Shown piece by piece: positions 1 through 11,696 of a stretch of DNA of 64,000 nt. Each line of letters opens with the position of its first letter. The stretch's first letter is position 1. This DNA is from Xiphydria camelus (taxonomy: Eukaryota; Arthropoda; Insecta; Hymenoptera; Xiphydriidae): assembly GCA_963678675.1 (NCBI GenBank), contig OY783195.1:26895385-26959384 (forward strand), read 5' to 3'. Under the pieces are notes generated by a model. That model saw only the letters and a list, made by a program, of their open reading frames with translations. It was not told the origin of the DNA and did no database searches. A program made the translations under genes and the position numbers.

Positions 1-1435
1 TTCATGATTCAGCAATTTGCTTAATCGAAAGCGAAAATACATCGAAAGCCTTTCGCGACCTCGTTATATACCGAGCGCAAACATCCTCGAAAATTTTACC
101 ACCGTTCATTCAAGATGGACCATTCCAAACGCTGCAAGTATCGCGCGAATCCTAGCATCGACTTTAATTTTAATCAACGACGCCCGCGTCTGACGTCCGA
201 CGTCGAGCTCGTCAAAGAATCGAGAGAAGTATGAAAAGCTATATATTTTCCCCCAACCCATCTCTCTTTCCCCTCTCCCACCCCCCTCTCGCTCTCACCC
301 CTCCGCAATATTCTTAGCGTTCGAGGAAACCCGTAAAATTCGTCCCTGCTGCCGAGGCAGGCCGAACGAAATTTAATAACATCCCCCTAGTTACACCTCA
401 ATGGACACCTTAACAACCCCTGCACGAGTAGCTGGGCCGAGGTCGGGTCTCGCTCTCCTTATCAACCCCCGGCGCGGATATCTAATAAACCACCCCTTGA
501 AACACACCCTTACCGAGCCAGCGATACCCTCTTGGATCCGCCGCGGCGCGCTGCGGGGATAAAACGCGCCGCTCGCCGCCGGGGGCTGCGAAGTGACCAG
601 CCACCGGACTGTACGGAGGCGCAACCTGTGAATCGCTCCGCGAACTACCCCGCCGAAAGGGTTGATCGTACCCGCGGGAAAGGTTCGAAACGACCGGACG
701 CCCGTAATAACGTTGGGTGTGCGTATCAGTGGCTCGGAACCGTAACGGAGGATGTCCAGGCTCGGATTGTTTGCCTGCAGGGCGCGGCATCGTCCACCCC
801 TGTCGAAGTTCTCCAGAAGTTAGTCGAAACCGAGGCGATTTTCGGGGGTGTAATTAAATTCATCGCTCCGTTCTATTTATACCCGGTGGGGTATTTTATA
901 TTTATCCGATACCACGGTGAGATACCGGGATCCGCGATCGAAACTTTCCCTCGGGAGGGCGCCTAAAAAAATCCACCCCTCGTCGGGCGATAACGAATCC
1001 GTCGCGGCGCATAAACGTCGTCGGGAGGAGCGGTTGGCATCGCGCGAAGAGAACTTTAAGTAAGATCATAAATTGCGGGAGAATCGGGCGCAGCGCAGGA
1101 CGCGCCCTGGCCCTTCATTGTCATCGGGGGATCGACGGAGTGGGAGGGAAGGGAGGGGGATGTGCCGGCAGGCCACGGCTCCTGGGGGCAGAGAGGGAGC
1201 GAAGCTTCGTTAAGCCGCTTATCATGCCGAAACAATACACTGTCGGTGCACCGGTATCATTTCCCCGAGCTCGACCCCTCCCCCTCCCACCCCAGAGGCT
1301 AGTTCCATCAAAATTTCGAGCTTTGAACGAATTCGAACGAAATTTGTGTCCTTTTCGTCTCTGTGACTGTCTCTCTGTATACATTCTGCCCCGAATTGGG
1401 CCGTTGTCTTGTCGAAAATACGCAAACTTTTAATT
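1..1435. other. Runt-gene intron 4 (distal part), no feature identified
   Basis: Lies downstream of exon 4, therefore intronic if the last exon is off the left edge. CpG-rich from about 400 to 1250. Open frames at 532-966 (+) and 482-790 (-) lie on top of each other, are arginine-rich and match nothing I know. No VWRPY-type ending was found on the minus strand. Confidence 0.5.
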
Positions 1436-1779
1436 TGGTCTTCTCGTAAAAAAAATCTTCATATTTTTAATTTAATTTGTAATCCGTGTGCATATTTAAT
1501 ATCAGACGAAAGAACAAAATGTTTGAAAAAATAATTATTCGCAGAGTCATAAGTGCATTTTTCCCTAGAATGCTATGACGTCATTGAAATACAAGAGGGA
1601 CGCACTTATGTCAAGCAACGAGTGCGATAGAGCGCATAGGCTTGAAACGCGTTGACGTAACGGCATTCGATAAGGCTGCGATTAAATGAGGCCGAAAATG
1701 GAAAATGAAAAAATACGAGGTAAATAATTTTGTCGAAATTTCTCGAATTTGCGGTAAAGAGAAAATTGCGAGAAAACCG
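1436..1779. mobile_element. AATT-flanked element family E, copy 1
   Basis: 344 bp with imperfect terminal inverted repeats (TGGTCTTCTCGTAA at left, CGGTTTTCTCGCAA at right end read inward) and AATT on both sides (1432-1435, 1780-1783). Centre holds an inverted pair CATAAGTGC / GCACTTATG about 55 bp apart enclosing ATGACGTCATT. Two further copies at 4283 and 10415 share length, ends, flanks and centre. No coding capacity. Confidence 0.8.
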
Positions 1780-2541
1780 AATTATAATCATGAGAAATAC
1801 CATTAACTTTGCAAAAAGGACATATTTTTCCAGTTATAGATCCTCATTTCAACCGAATCATAGCTTGAAAATTTACCCCAACTTTATCATCGAATGTTTT
1901 GTCATCTCTTGAAGCGATATTCTTGAATAACCAGAGGCGTCAATGCGATAATGAGAATTTTCCCCGGCCGAGATTCGAAAATCCGATCACCGCAAGATAC
2001 GCGCGGTGCGCGAAATCGAAAATACAGAGTTTCTCCAGCGAGAGTTGTAGCACGGGGCCCCGACTTAATCGGAGTCTACTCCACTTAGAAGCCGAGCCGC
2101 GCGCGGGGCAAAACTCAATTTTGAGTTGGCGCGGTAACCCGGCGCCGCTCAATTTTGACACCCTTCGCGACGGCTTCGCGCGGGGCGGATGCGACGACCT
2201 TCCACGCGCGATACCGTCGTCGTCGTCGTCGCTGCCGCTCTTCGAGGTAGGGTTGCAAACTCAGTTATCCGGCATCGACTACCAAGCTACGTCCAATCCC
2301 CCTCTAGCGCGCGCAGGAGTCGCGAGGAAGTCGAGCGTGCGCTTCTCGAGCGATAGGCGCTCCTTCCTGGTGGAGTAGCCCGAGATGGAAAGGTACAGTT
2401 CGACCGCCCAAGACGTCGCGAATTCGGAAAATAGAACATTTTCCCTTCTCTTTATAGCTGGCCGTATAAACGGAATTCTCTTGTTTACGTTCTGTTATGG
2501 GAGATCGATCTATAAAGTGGTGGGCGGGATAAAACCGAGTA

Positions 2542-3013
2542 CATTGAAAAAAATTACATGGTCAATTTAATCAATGTCTTTGGAGACCATGACCAAACCA
2601 TTTCGTGAAATATGGATTCTCCATCTATATATTTGGTTAACCCTTTAAGTTTTACTGGGAGAATAGTTTCCCACCAGGCCTAAGTCTCCTAGCTGAGGTT
2701 TTGATGGGAAACTAACACAAACACAATATAAATCTAAATTCTAATACATATGAAAAAATAATATAAATAAGTATTTATAATTTTTAAAAATATGAAAACA
2801 ATTTTTTCATGGCAAGAAATATTATATACATAAAAAGAGTCCATATAATGTGTTTTAAAATGTGTCCCAGTCTTCTGCCACTTAAAGGGTTAAACTGACC
2901 ACTTTTTAGTTAAGTTAACTAAGCGTTTGGTTGGAATAACTAAACATTTGGTTAGAATAAATGCGTCTAACCAGATGTGTTTTATCACTTTAACCTAATT
3001 ATTTTTCTTAGTG
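2542..3013. mobile_element. MITE family A, copy 1, split by a TTAA-flanked insertion
   Basis: Ends in CATTGAAAA and CTTAGTG, variants of the CACTGAGAA / TTCTCAGTG tips. Internal phrases (GGTCA...TTTGGT, ATGCGTCTAACCAGATG) recur in the copies at 23445, 42350, 50191 and 57054. The family is about 285 bp when uninterrupted; this copy is longer because of the element at 2641-2889. Confidence 0.75.
2641..2889. mobile_element. piggyBac-type MITE (TTAA target duplication), nested in family A
   Basis: 249 bp beginning CCCTTTAAGT and ending ACTTAAAGGG, flanked by TTAA at 2637-2640 and 2890-2893. The host sequence on either side (TTTGGTTAA and TTAAACTGACC) reads as one continuous GGTTAAACTGA in the uninterrupted family A copies, which proves a clean insertion. 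Inner TIR extends to ACTGGGA on both sides. AT-rich, non-coding. Confidence 0.85.
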
Positions 3014-3100
3014 CACTTTGGATGATCCACAGTCACTGTGATTTAAATTGGAAAATAGGGGCTAACGAAAACATCCAGTTTTACTCGACTTTTCTCTATA

Positions 3101-3487
3101 GGGTAAAAGTGGAATAGATTCCCCAGTTTCGATTTAATTTTGACCACGGTTACCTCGAAACGTAGTGGAAATATACGAAAAATTCGTAGTGGCATTTTTA
3201 TAGTAGAAATATAGAGGAACATTTTTTATTTAAACTTTTCTTCAATATCTGTAACTGATTTCAAGATAATCGATCTTGAACTTGCTCTTCCACCGGGAAT
3301 TAAATTTGAACGCAATTATCTCGAAATGCAGTAAAGATATACAAAAAATGTATCAGCATATTTATAGTAGAAATATAAAGGAAAATTTTTTATTTAAACT
3401 TTTCTTCAATATCTGCAACTGATTTAAAGATATTTAATCTTGAACTCTCTTGCTTTTCAACCGGGACCGTCTATCCCACTTTTATCC
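3101..3487. mobile_element. TA-flanked element with internal ~167 bp tandem duplication
   Basis: TIRs GGGTAAAAGTGGAATAGA (left) and GGATAAAAGTGGGATAGA (right, reverse complement), with TA at 3099-3100 and 3488-3489. The interior is two direct copies of a roughly 167 bp unit starting near 3133 and 3300 (shared AAACTTTTCTTCAATATCTG). The element ends 39 bp from the splice donor of Runt-gene exon 4. Confidence 0.8.
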
Positions 3488-3526
3488 TACTTACAAAATA
3501 GATACGTCCACGAGGACTCGACTTAC

Positions 3527-3613
3527 CGGACAGCTTGAACCCCAAGGGATCCTGCGGATGTCCAAAGGGGAACGGCCGCGGTCCAAAGTGGAATGGATGA
3601 AACGCCTGATGTC
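3527..3613 (-). CDS. Runt-domain transcription factor, coding exon 4 (post-Runt segment)
   Basis: 87 bp, acceptor CTTTTCAG|GA and donor CCG|GTAAGT, phase 1 in and out, so it joins exon 3 without breaking frame: SKT-R-HQAFHPFHFGPRP, continuing FPFGH and ending DPLGFKLS. This short His/Phe/Pro-rich segment directly after the Runt domain resembles what I remember of Lozenge (an FHFAFG-RPF-DPL pattern) more than Drosophila Runt, which continues differently. I therefore lean to lozenge, with RunxA or RunxB as alternatives; the conclusion rests on memory of the family and needs a tree. No later exon and no VWRPY Groucho-binding motif is visible down to base 1, so the gene continues beyond the left edge. 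Confidence 0.85.
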
Positions 3614-3689
3614 CTGAAAAGCAAGGCGAGGCGTTACTACGCGCGGCTCGGTCGGCGTCTCGCGTGTGTATGATTTTTGGAAAAAATCA

Positions 3690-3968
<279 letters not shown>

Positions 3969-4244
3969 TCAACCGCGTAACGAATTAAAAAGCATAAAAG
4001 TGCGGGCCGCCGTTTCGGTTTCTCGGTTTTCGCCGCTCTATTATTCAAATCCAATCCTCTCGGCCGCAGAGAGGGTACTCATTTTCAGAGATCCTACGCG
4101 CTGGGCTGCTTCGGGGAACGCGATGAGGCCGAGGAGCCTGCGTACACATGTGGGACGGAGGGGGGGGGGGGTCTTGGAAATGCGTAAACGAAACATATAA
4201 GGTGGATATCGCAGCGGGATTGAGTTAAAAATTGAGTCTACATG

Positions 4245-4866
4245 CACAGAGAAAAAAAAATTGGTTAGATCTACTGATAATTCGATCTTTAAATGAGAAA
4301 AAAAAAACAATTTTTTAAATTAAATTTGTAATCTGCATACATATTCAATATCACACGAAGAAGAAAATATCTGAAAATATAATTATTCCCACTGTTATAA
4401 TGCGTTTCTCTCTACAACATCGTGACGTCATCGAAACGCCAGAGGGATGCACTTATGCTAAGTTGCGAGTGCGAGAGAGATAGACTTATAGAGAGCGCGA
4501 TGACGTACCTAGCTGTACTTCAGAAAGTTTTTCTCCAGCTCTGATAAGGCCGAAAATGAAAAATGAAAAAACACGGGGTTGATAATTTTGCCCGCATTTT
4601 TCGAACCTGCGATAAAAGAAATTGCTTAGAAACCCAATTAATTGCAGAGTCGCAAATAATTATTTATCTACATCAATTTCATCTTTTTTCATATTAATTA
4701 GACATTCCCTCCTTGCAATCCGGCACATATCTACTGTTCCGCATGATTGTAAGGAAGAGATATCAAATTCATGTATTAAAAGATCTAATTAGCATAAATA
4801 AATAATTACTTGCCATCCCGTATAAGTAGTTTTCAGTAGATCCAACCAATTCTCTTTCTCGACGTG
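4245..4866. mobile_element. MITE family D, copy 1, carrying a nested family E element
   Basis: Ends CACAGAGAAAA and TTCTCTTTCTCGACGTG. Family D is recognised by TTGGATCTACT near the left end, paired GCAAGTAATTATTTATTTACAT blocks and AGTAGATCCAACTAATTC near the right end; the uninterrupted length is about 260 bp (copies at 42019 and 61365). Lies in Runt-gene intron 2. Confidence 0.75.
4283..4635. mobile_element. AATT-flanked element family E, copy 2 (inside family D)
   Basis: 353 bp between AATT at 4279-4282 and 4636-4639. Shares the body of copy 1: TTTAATTTGTAATCYG, the GTGACGTCATCG centre, GCACTTATG, and GAAAATGAAAAATGAAAAAA near the right end. Confidence 0.8.
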
Positions 4867-6545
4867 TATTTTTGCATTGCAAAAATAATCGTCGCCTCGA
4901 CTGCACGCAACGATGCGCACGAGCACCCACCTATGTACATACGCGCGCGCGCACGCGAGTGCAAGCAACCGGTAAAGTCGCGCCGTGCCACGTTTGCTGG
5001 AAACAAAACATCAATGTGCCGGAAGTAAGGGGTGAATGGGCGGCGCCAGTGCGTCGGTGTCGGCGGATGGAGCCGCGCGGCGGGAATATGTTAATGCCAT
5101 CGATGTCGAGGCATCATCCCCCCCCCCTGGAAAAGAGCGTGATGCACGCCGTCCGTTGTCTTTCGATTCGCGAACGCGAAAGGAGGTCGAATCGATCGTC
5201 GGAGAGGGGGTGGGAGGGGAAGTATCGTTTCTTTGATCTCCCGGCTAAACGCTTAAAAAATTCCAAAGTCGATTCGCGTAACGCTGTTATCGTCGGGTTA
5301 TCTTCGAGAAGCCGCGATGAGCTTCGCTAATTAAAAGACGACGAATCGTAGCCGAGCGCTCCCCGATTCTCATCCCTCGTCAAATCTCAACCCCCCCGAA
5401 CTCGGCCTCTCGCATTCGCGCGGTATCTCGCGAGCCGCATACATACAGAGAATCGCGAGCACGCGCGAGGGGGTAGCTTTATTTTATAGCACACGGGACG
5501 GCCGCGAGCGAGAGCGGGGGAGGAAAGGAGGGGTGGTAACGGGCGGGTTTTTACGGTGAACCACGACATTTAACGGGTTTACCGCCGTCGCTGCCGCCGC
5601 CGCCGCGTTGCCGCCGCTACGCGAAATAACCGACGCGAGACGGCCTCGAAAAGGGGGATGGGCGCCGAACGACGACGCGGCAACGACGTCCCGCCGAACG
5701 GCTTTGTCGCGGTCTGCTCTCGATATGGACGCGGGCGAAAATTGGGAGGGTGCGAGATATAGGCGGAAGCGAACGCGCGAGGAACGAGAGGGAAGAAAGA
5801 AGAGCTGAGCGGAAGAGGCGAGATAAAATTCGCCCGGTGATACGCCATCCGTTCCGCTGGGCGGGGGGGAGGACGTGAGACGCCGCTTCGCGTTTTCCCT
5901 ACGCGGGCTATTTTCGCGAGAAGCTCTTCCCCGCGCGTTCCGCCGCCTGTCACCGGGTCCTAACAAGGCGAAAGTTTATTGCCGCGAAGGAGCGGAGATG
6001 CCTCGTCGAGTCGAGGACGCAGGGGTGGGACGGGCGGACGGATGGCAGGCATTTCGGGGGTGTTTATGAGGCATTATGCGTAACGCGCCGGAAGAACGAG
6101 TCCTCCCGGTCCTTCTCTCTCTCCGTTCCACCGCCGCGGAATTTCTGTCTGTCGCGGTATACGGGTTCGCAGGTGACCCGAACTTGACTCGGGATTTAAA
6201 TTTCGGATGTTGCAGTCCCGCGCTTGGTTTGCTTTTATTGGACTCGTCGAGGTGCTTCGTTCGGCGCGGGGGGAGGAATTCATTGAATTAAAAGTCTCCG
6301 TGCCGCGATAACCCGCGCGACGTGCAAATTGGTGCAGTTCGTCGAATAAATATTCACCTTCACGGGTTGTGGGAAAATAAGAGTGTTATTTGGTTGAAAC
6401 GAAAAATCGAGAAAGCTTAATTAAAAGGATAAATTCGTCTGGATCAAGTTTCGAAATTTCGACTCGGATTCATTTCGAATTCTCCCTGTGTGTGATAGAC
6501 GTTTAATTTCTTGACATTTCCGTGTCAAGATCTTATCGTCTCGAT
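4867..6545. other. Runt-gene intron 2, GC-rich stretch without identified features
   Basis: CpG-rich intronic DNA with homopolymer C runs at 5110 and 5391 and a (GCC)n patch near 5590. Overlapping open frames here are Arg/Pro/Ser-rich on both strands, as expected by chance at this composition. Confidence 0.5.
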
Positions 6546-7065
6546 ACACTAAGAGAAAGAATTGCTGATGTCAGAGAAATATGTATGTTTTGAATCAAGA
6601 ACATATATATGATCTCTTACAAGTTTAAAAAAATACAGATTCTTGGTCCAAGAACATATCGTTGCTTGGATGCAGAAGTAGTCTAAGTCACAAAATGTAA
6701 ATTTTATAGGAGAGTATTTTTTTGGTTTTTTCCCTATAAATATTATAAAATCCTTTTACCGGAAAATTGTATGACAATGTTGACCAAGTTACTTTCCCTA
6801 CAGTTTACTTCTGCATCTGATATAACGGTGCTTTTACTTTCAAATTGACTTAAAATATCAAATTACCCAAAAATGGACATAGGCTACTTCTGCATCCATC
6901 GACGATATATTCTTAATTCAAGAGTACCTTCTTTGGAATGAGAAATTCTTTCGGCGGGAAAAAAAACAATTACTCGATTTCATCAAGTATTTTCTTGCTC
7001 GAAGAAAATCACGGCTTGATACTGGAATTGTATCATATTTTCGATTGAGGAAATATTTTTTTGTA
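6546..7065. mobile_element. MITE family B, copy 1, right end lost, with a nested element
   Basis: Left end ACACTAAGAGAAAGAATTGC; body shares GAATCAAGAACATAT, ACAGATTCTTGGTC and CTTGATACTGGAATTGTATC with eight other copies. The right terminal GCAATTATTTCTCTCAGTG is absent. Interrupted at 6667-6898. Confidence 0.7.
6667..6898. mobile_element. TIR element nested in family B copy 1
   Basis: 232 bp with termini TGGATGCAGAAGTAG and CTACTTCTGCATCCA, a perfect 15-bp inverted repeat. AT-rich, non-coding. I could not define its target duplication. Confidence 0.75.
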
Positions 7066-8262
7066 AATTAAAAAAATTAGCGCGTAAATCTTTAACGGGG
7101 AGATATTCCAGGCAAATCTCACGAATATTCCAACTTGCACAAAATATTCTTAAAATATTATAGACCACAGCAAGACAGATGGCATATATTGTACGTAATT
7201 AATTAACGCGCGATTCATTAATCGCGAGTAACCGCGCCGCGCGGTGACCCCGTCGCGGCGCGGTCGTCATTCCAGATTTGAAAACGCTCGAGCCGCGCGC
7301 GCGCACGCCTCACCCCGCCGCGCGTTTGCACAAGGATCATGCAGTGTTAAAAACTCCCCTGTTTGCCGGCGGGAGCCGGGTGGTGGTGCCCGAGGGTCGC
7401 GCCGGATTGTTATTTCAGAGTGTTTGCAGTGTTTTAAGATTCTGACGTTTTGACTACCCGAATCGCCGTTGAGGGGGCAGCCATGCCGAATTGCGTGCTG
7501 GAATATCCGAGCGTGATAGGTGCGAGAGAGGGTGGAGAGGGATGGGGCGAGATATTTACACGGAGGAGAGAGGAGAACCGGAAGTACGCACGCTCGCAAC
7601 GCTCGGGCGATGAGCGCGCGTTCGGAAGAGAGAATTCCGGTCTCTCTCTCCCCGCGCGACAACGGCGTCGCGCGACGCGGTAACGCGAATTTATCGGAGC
7701 GTTTCTAACAAGTCGGCAGCGGGGACGCGGAAAATTAACATATGTAAAAATAAAGGATCGAGACGGTGTATATCGGGCGCGCGACGAGTTCCGGGACGTG
7801 CGGAGAGATAGAGGGTTGGTTGAGGGGGGCGGAGGGGCAGGAGAGGAAATGGGGAGAACGGAGGACCGATGTTTAATCCGTAGGGAAACGCGGCTCGTGC
7901 AGTCATCCGTAACAGCTACTCATTACCTGCCCACTTCGAACCTCGAGCGGCGCTGAGACTTGGCCCAGAGATTTTTCAATTTTAATTGGGAAAAAAAAGT
8001 CTCCCGCGGAAAGGCTATAGCTATGCGCACGCACCGAGAGGGACGGATATGCGCGCTTCGTCAAACGCTTTTGCTTCTCGTCGTCAGTCGATCTCTTCGA
8101 ATGCAGTTTATTCCCTTCGATGAAAACCAATAACGTAGATGATTTATTTGCGACAAATAAGAATTTATTGGTGTTCAACGAGAGTTAATCTGGGGTGAAT
8201 GGATTGGCGGTATTATTAATTAATTTGGGTGATAATTTTTCAGGGAGAAAAATAATTTATAG
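7066..8262. other. Runt-gene intron 2, no identified feature
   Basis: Mixed AT-rich then GC-rich sequence; no splice-bounded open frame with recognisable protein content on either strand. Confidence 0.4.
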
Positions 8263-8495
8263 ACTTGGAAAACAATTTATTAATAGTTAATAAATGTATC
8301 GTAAGGATGAGAAAATATATGTTAATTATTACAATGCTCATTTCATTCAAATTGTTATCTCGAAGGATCTAATTGTGGCAAATAAATATTGTAATAATTA
8401 ACGAATATTTGGTTAAATCCAATCAAATGTCTATAAATCTCCATATTCAAAAGAAAGTATTTATTAACTATACAGATAAACTGGTTTCTCGGTGC
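8263..8495. mobile_element. MITE family C, copy 1
   Basis: Ends ACTTGGAAAACAATTTATTA and CTGGTTTCTCGGTG; shares AGTTAATAAATG, GGCAAATAAATATTGTAATA and TTATTAACTAT blocks with copies at 32587 and 34844. About 235 bp, non-coding. Confidence 0.65.
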
Positions 8496-10161
8496 AGCTT
8501 TCTGATACAGTGAGATATTTTCGAAATTATCGTTTCCCGAGCAATCTCGAGCCTCCCTCGTCCCCACACTTCTTTCAAATTGCATTCGCATCATCCCGGA
8601 CTTTCTTACAACGCTCAAAGAGGTCCCCCGCCTTATTTTTCTACCCTCCCGCTTCCGCGGAGCACCCGGGCACTCCACCGCGTGGCTGTGAAATAAAAAC
8701 TGAGCAGGGTGTTACTTTTTAAAGGTCGACGGATCGAGCGTCGACCCTTCTCAACGTCGACGTCGTCTTTTACGACTTATTAAATCATTTCTGACCCGAG
8801 TAAAAAACGCGGCTTGTCTCGAGGGTTGCGCGCACGTGCGTTTCCGGTTCCTGGTTGACAATGCGGCGCGATTACGCACGCTCCCCACACTCTGCTTTCT
8901 TCCGTTGAGTTCCGTAGCGATCGTGAATCGGGGTTATTTGAAAACTTAATATATATTGTTTTCGGGTGCACATATTTGATATTAAACGAAGATAGGAAGG
9001 TGGACTGAATGGACAATTTAACGTTAAACAATTTTATTCTTTATAGTTCTCCGAAATTTATTTTGTAATGTACTGCGAAGTGTAAAGCGCGTCACCTTGA
9101 ATACACCATATAGAGAGAGTATACACACACGGTAACAATTTTTAAAAATTATCCAATACATGACTGTGAAAATTCATACACTCTCTCTCCGTTATGAAAT
9201 TTATACGGGAAATTTCATAAGGAAATATATTAATTTTCATAATCGCGTATCAGAAAAAAAGCTTTATAAAAAGGTATATTAAAAGTACAACATTTTTGTT
9301 ACAATGTAGCATCGAGAGACAGTATACAGATTCGCGTCCTAACAGCGCTATCTCACTTAACGTTCCATAAAGATCGAAGGGAAACGAAATGCATGAAAAA
9401 GCGCCATCCGAAGGTTATAACCCAGTGTGTTTACGGTACATATCTCGCGCCGCCGTTCCTCCTGCAGCGGTACGCGCGCGCATACGTATAACGAAGAAGA
9501 GAAGCGCGCGCGCGAAGGAAGGGAAAGAGGCGAGGCGCGATCCACGCGTATCTCTCCGCGCTTACACGCGTGTAGCGGCGCGGCAAGGCTCGCCGTTCCG
9601 AAGCGAACATCGGTCAGGATTCGAACTGTCGATGCTCGGACGTCGTCGCCCCGCGCCACCCCCGGCCCGGATTCGCGCTCTCTTTCGTACGCCTCCGGAT
9701 TTCCGAACCGTCATAAAACACAGGTAACTCCGGTATTTATGCGATTCGTTCGCCGTTCAACCCGCTCACGTACGCGCCCACACGCGCGCCGCCCCACCTG
9801 TCTGTGACTCCTAGCGGAGGAGGTTGACGCTAATCCCTGCTCTCTGCCGGGGACGAAAGGGGTGCGACGTGATATACACCGCTGCGCCGGTACGATAATA
9901 TTCCCCGCTTTTCGCCGGCCGCCCCGTGCCCTCTCGCCCCTCCGCGCGATACCCCCGGAGCCGCGCTATCTCGCTCTCGTCCCTCCTCGAGAGGGATAGC
10001 GGAACCTGGCGATACGAGGCACCGCGAGAGGAACTCGTCGAGGGAAAGGTTGTCGCGGAATATACGCGCTGCTTGAGAGAGGAAAGGAAGTGCTTGCAGA
10101 GAGAGAGTGTCCGAATTTCTGGAGGGGTGGAAAAAGAGATTGGAGAGGAAGAAGGTATATG
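8496..10161. other. Runt-gene intron 2, no identified feature
   Basis: AT-rich between 8930 and 9330 and GC-rich from 9430 to 10140. Overlapping Arg-rich frames on both strands (9357-9807) look like composition effects rather than exons. Confidence 0.4.
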
Positions 10162-10229
10162 ACTGAGAAAAAAATGCAATAGATTTAATTAAACTGGCGG
10201 TTACGGGTGGAGGAATGTAGATTTAGTTT

Positions 10230-10819
10230 TGGATCTACTAAAAATGACTTGCGGGGTTGCGCAAGTAATTATTTATTTATATCAATGAAATCTTTTAATA
10301 CATCAATCAGATATCTCTTTGTTATAATCATGTGGAATAGTACCTATGTGATTGTAGGGAAGAAATATCTGATTAATATATGAAAAAAGACTTTATCGAT
10401 GTAAATAAATAATTCGGTTTAACATAAAAAAGATATTTATATTTTTAAATTTAATTTGTAATCCGTATACATATTCAATATCGTGCGAAAAAAAAAACGG
10501 TCCGAAAAAATTATTATTCGCAGTTATATATGCGTTTCTCTCCACTAGATTGTGACGTCATCGGAAAGGAAGAGAGGCGCACTTATGACGAGCAAGGGGT
10601 GCGAGGGAAATAGTCTTATTATAGATTATGACGTAGCTGCATTTCCAAATAGCGCTTTCCAACTTAAATAAGGCGGAAAGTGAAAAATGAAAAAATACGG
10701 GGTAAATAATTTTCTCCAAATTTTTCGAATCTGCCATAAAAAGAAATTAATATCAAAACGGAATTACTTGTGATCCCGCAAGTAATTATTAGTAAATCCA
10801 AATGATTCTTTTTCTCCGT
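10230..10819. mobile_element. MITE family D, copy 2 (inside F, containing E)
   Basis: Starts within TGGATCTACTAAAAATGACT, so its outermost left tip is missing, and ends TGATTCTTTTTCTCCGTG. Retains the GCAAGTAATTATTTATTTATAT and GATCCCGCAAGTAATTATTAG blocks on the two sides of the family E insertion. Confidence 0.7.
10415..10761. mobile_element. AATT-flanked element family E, copy 3
   Basis: 347 bp between AATT at 10411-10414 and 10762-10765; termini CGGTTT and AAAACGG. Centre GTGACGTCATCGG followed by GCGCACTTATGACG. It interrupts the phrase AAATAATTACTTGYGACCCC of its family D host, confirming AATT as target duplication. Confidence 0.8.
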
Positions 10820-10930
10820 GTATTTGGACTAATCAGCTATAACCAAATTTATTAGTCGAAGCAAATAATTCTGCATTCCCCCATCCGTAAACGCCGATTT
10901 AATTGAATGTACCATTTTTTTTTCTCAGTG

Positions 10931-11696
10931 TAGAAATGACACCAATAAGTAGGGGGTTACGGGGTTCTTTAAAATCGTAGGGGAACGGGTGCCCCTGTAA
11001 TTTTGAAATACTTTAACCACTGACACGCGTGCATGTGGATTGGCCGTGCTACAGGGCGTTCCATCGAAATAATTACGATTCGGCACACTACCTATTTCAA
11101 ATATTTGAATGGAAAAGCGCAACGTCGACACGATCAAACATCGGTGCAGTGCACTGCATTATCGACCACTTTGTGGGAGGGTTTCTAAAGTGAGCGGTAT
11201 TCCTCTGTGCGGGGGTTAGTTACAAAATTGCTGGAATGTTGCAGTTTTCCGCGTCGCGCTCGAAAATTAGGGATAGTCTCTGATTTGCCGTAGTATCGGG
11301 GGTGAAGAGGGCAAGGAGGGTGGGTGACGGCACGGGATATGCGTATGCGGTAATACGGGTATCGCGCGTGTAGCCGATTAAAAAAATGGCAGGTCCCCGC
11401 ATCCAGCGTCCGTCAGTAAAATTATGCATACGCTCCGGACGCGACGCAAACAACATAAATTTCAGATTTATTTTGCAAATCTGTTTGCCGCTGCTGTCCC
11501 GCTTAAATCCCCTTTGCACCCTCCGATAGAAAAACGACAAAGTCTGACCGTTTTATTTTCAATCCCCTTCTTTATCAGTCATCTGCTTACGCCCCTCTGT
11601 CGTTCCCCTTATGTTAACACGCATTGATTTTAGTTGGTGCGCGATTTTGCACCCCTAAACTTACTGAATTTACCAGTGGACAAATTTATAATCCAA
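10931..11696. other. Runt-gene intron 2, no identified feature
   Basis: Moderate GC. The longest frame (11540-11220, minus, 106 codons) has no recognisable content or splice context. Confidence 0.4.

Larger units (their letters stand above)
10162..10930. mobile_element. MITE family F, copy 1: outer shell of a three-level nest
   Basis: Ends ACTGAGAAAAAAATG and CATTTTTTTTTCTCAGTG with inner arms GGCGGTTACGGGTGGAGGAATG and CATTCCCCCATCCGTAAACGCC. The complete uninterrupted relative is at 54448. Contains a family D element (about 10230-10819), which in turn contains family E copy 3. Confidence 0.75.

Noticed and set aside
532..966. 144-codon plus-strand frame near the left edge
   Set aside because: Opposed by a 102-codon minus frame, basic and low in hydrophobics, no recognised motif, and located where a Runt-gene intron or 3' region is expected.
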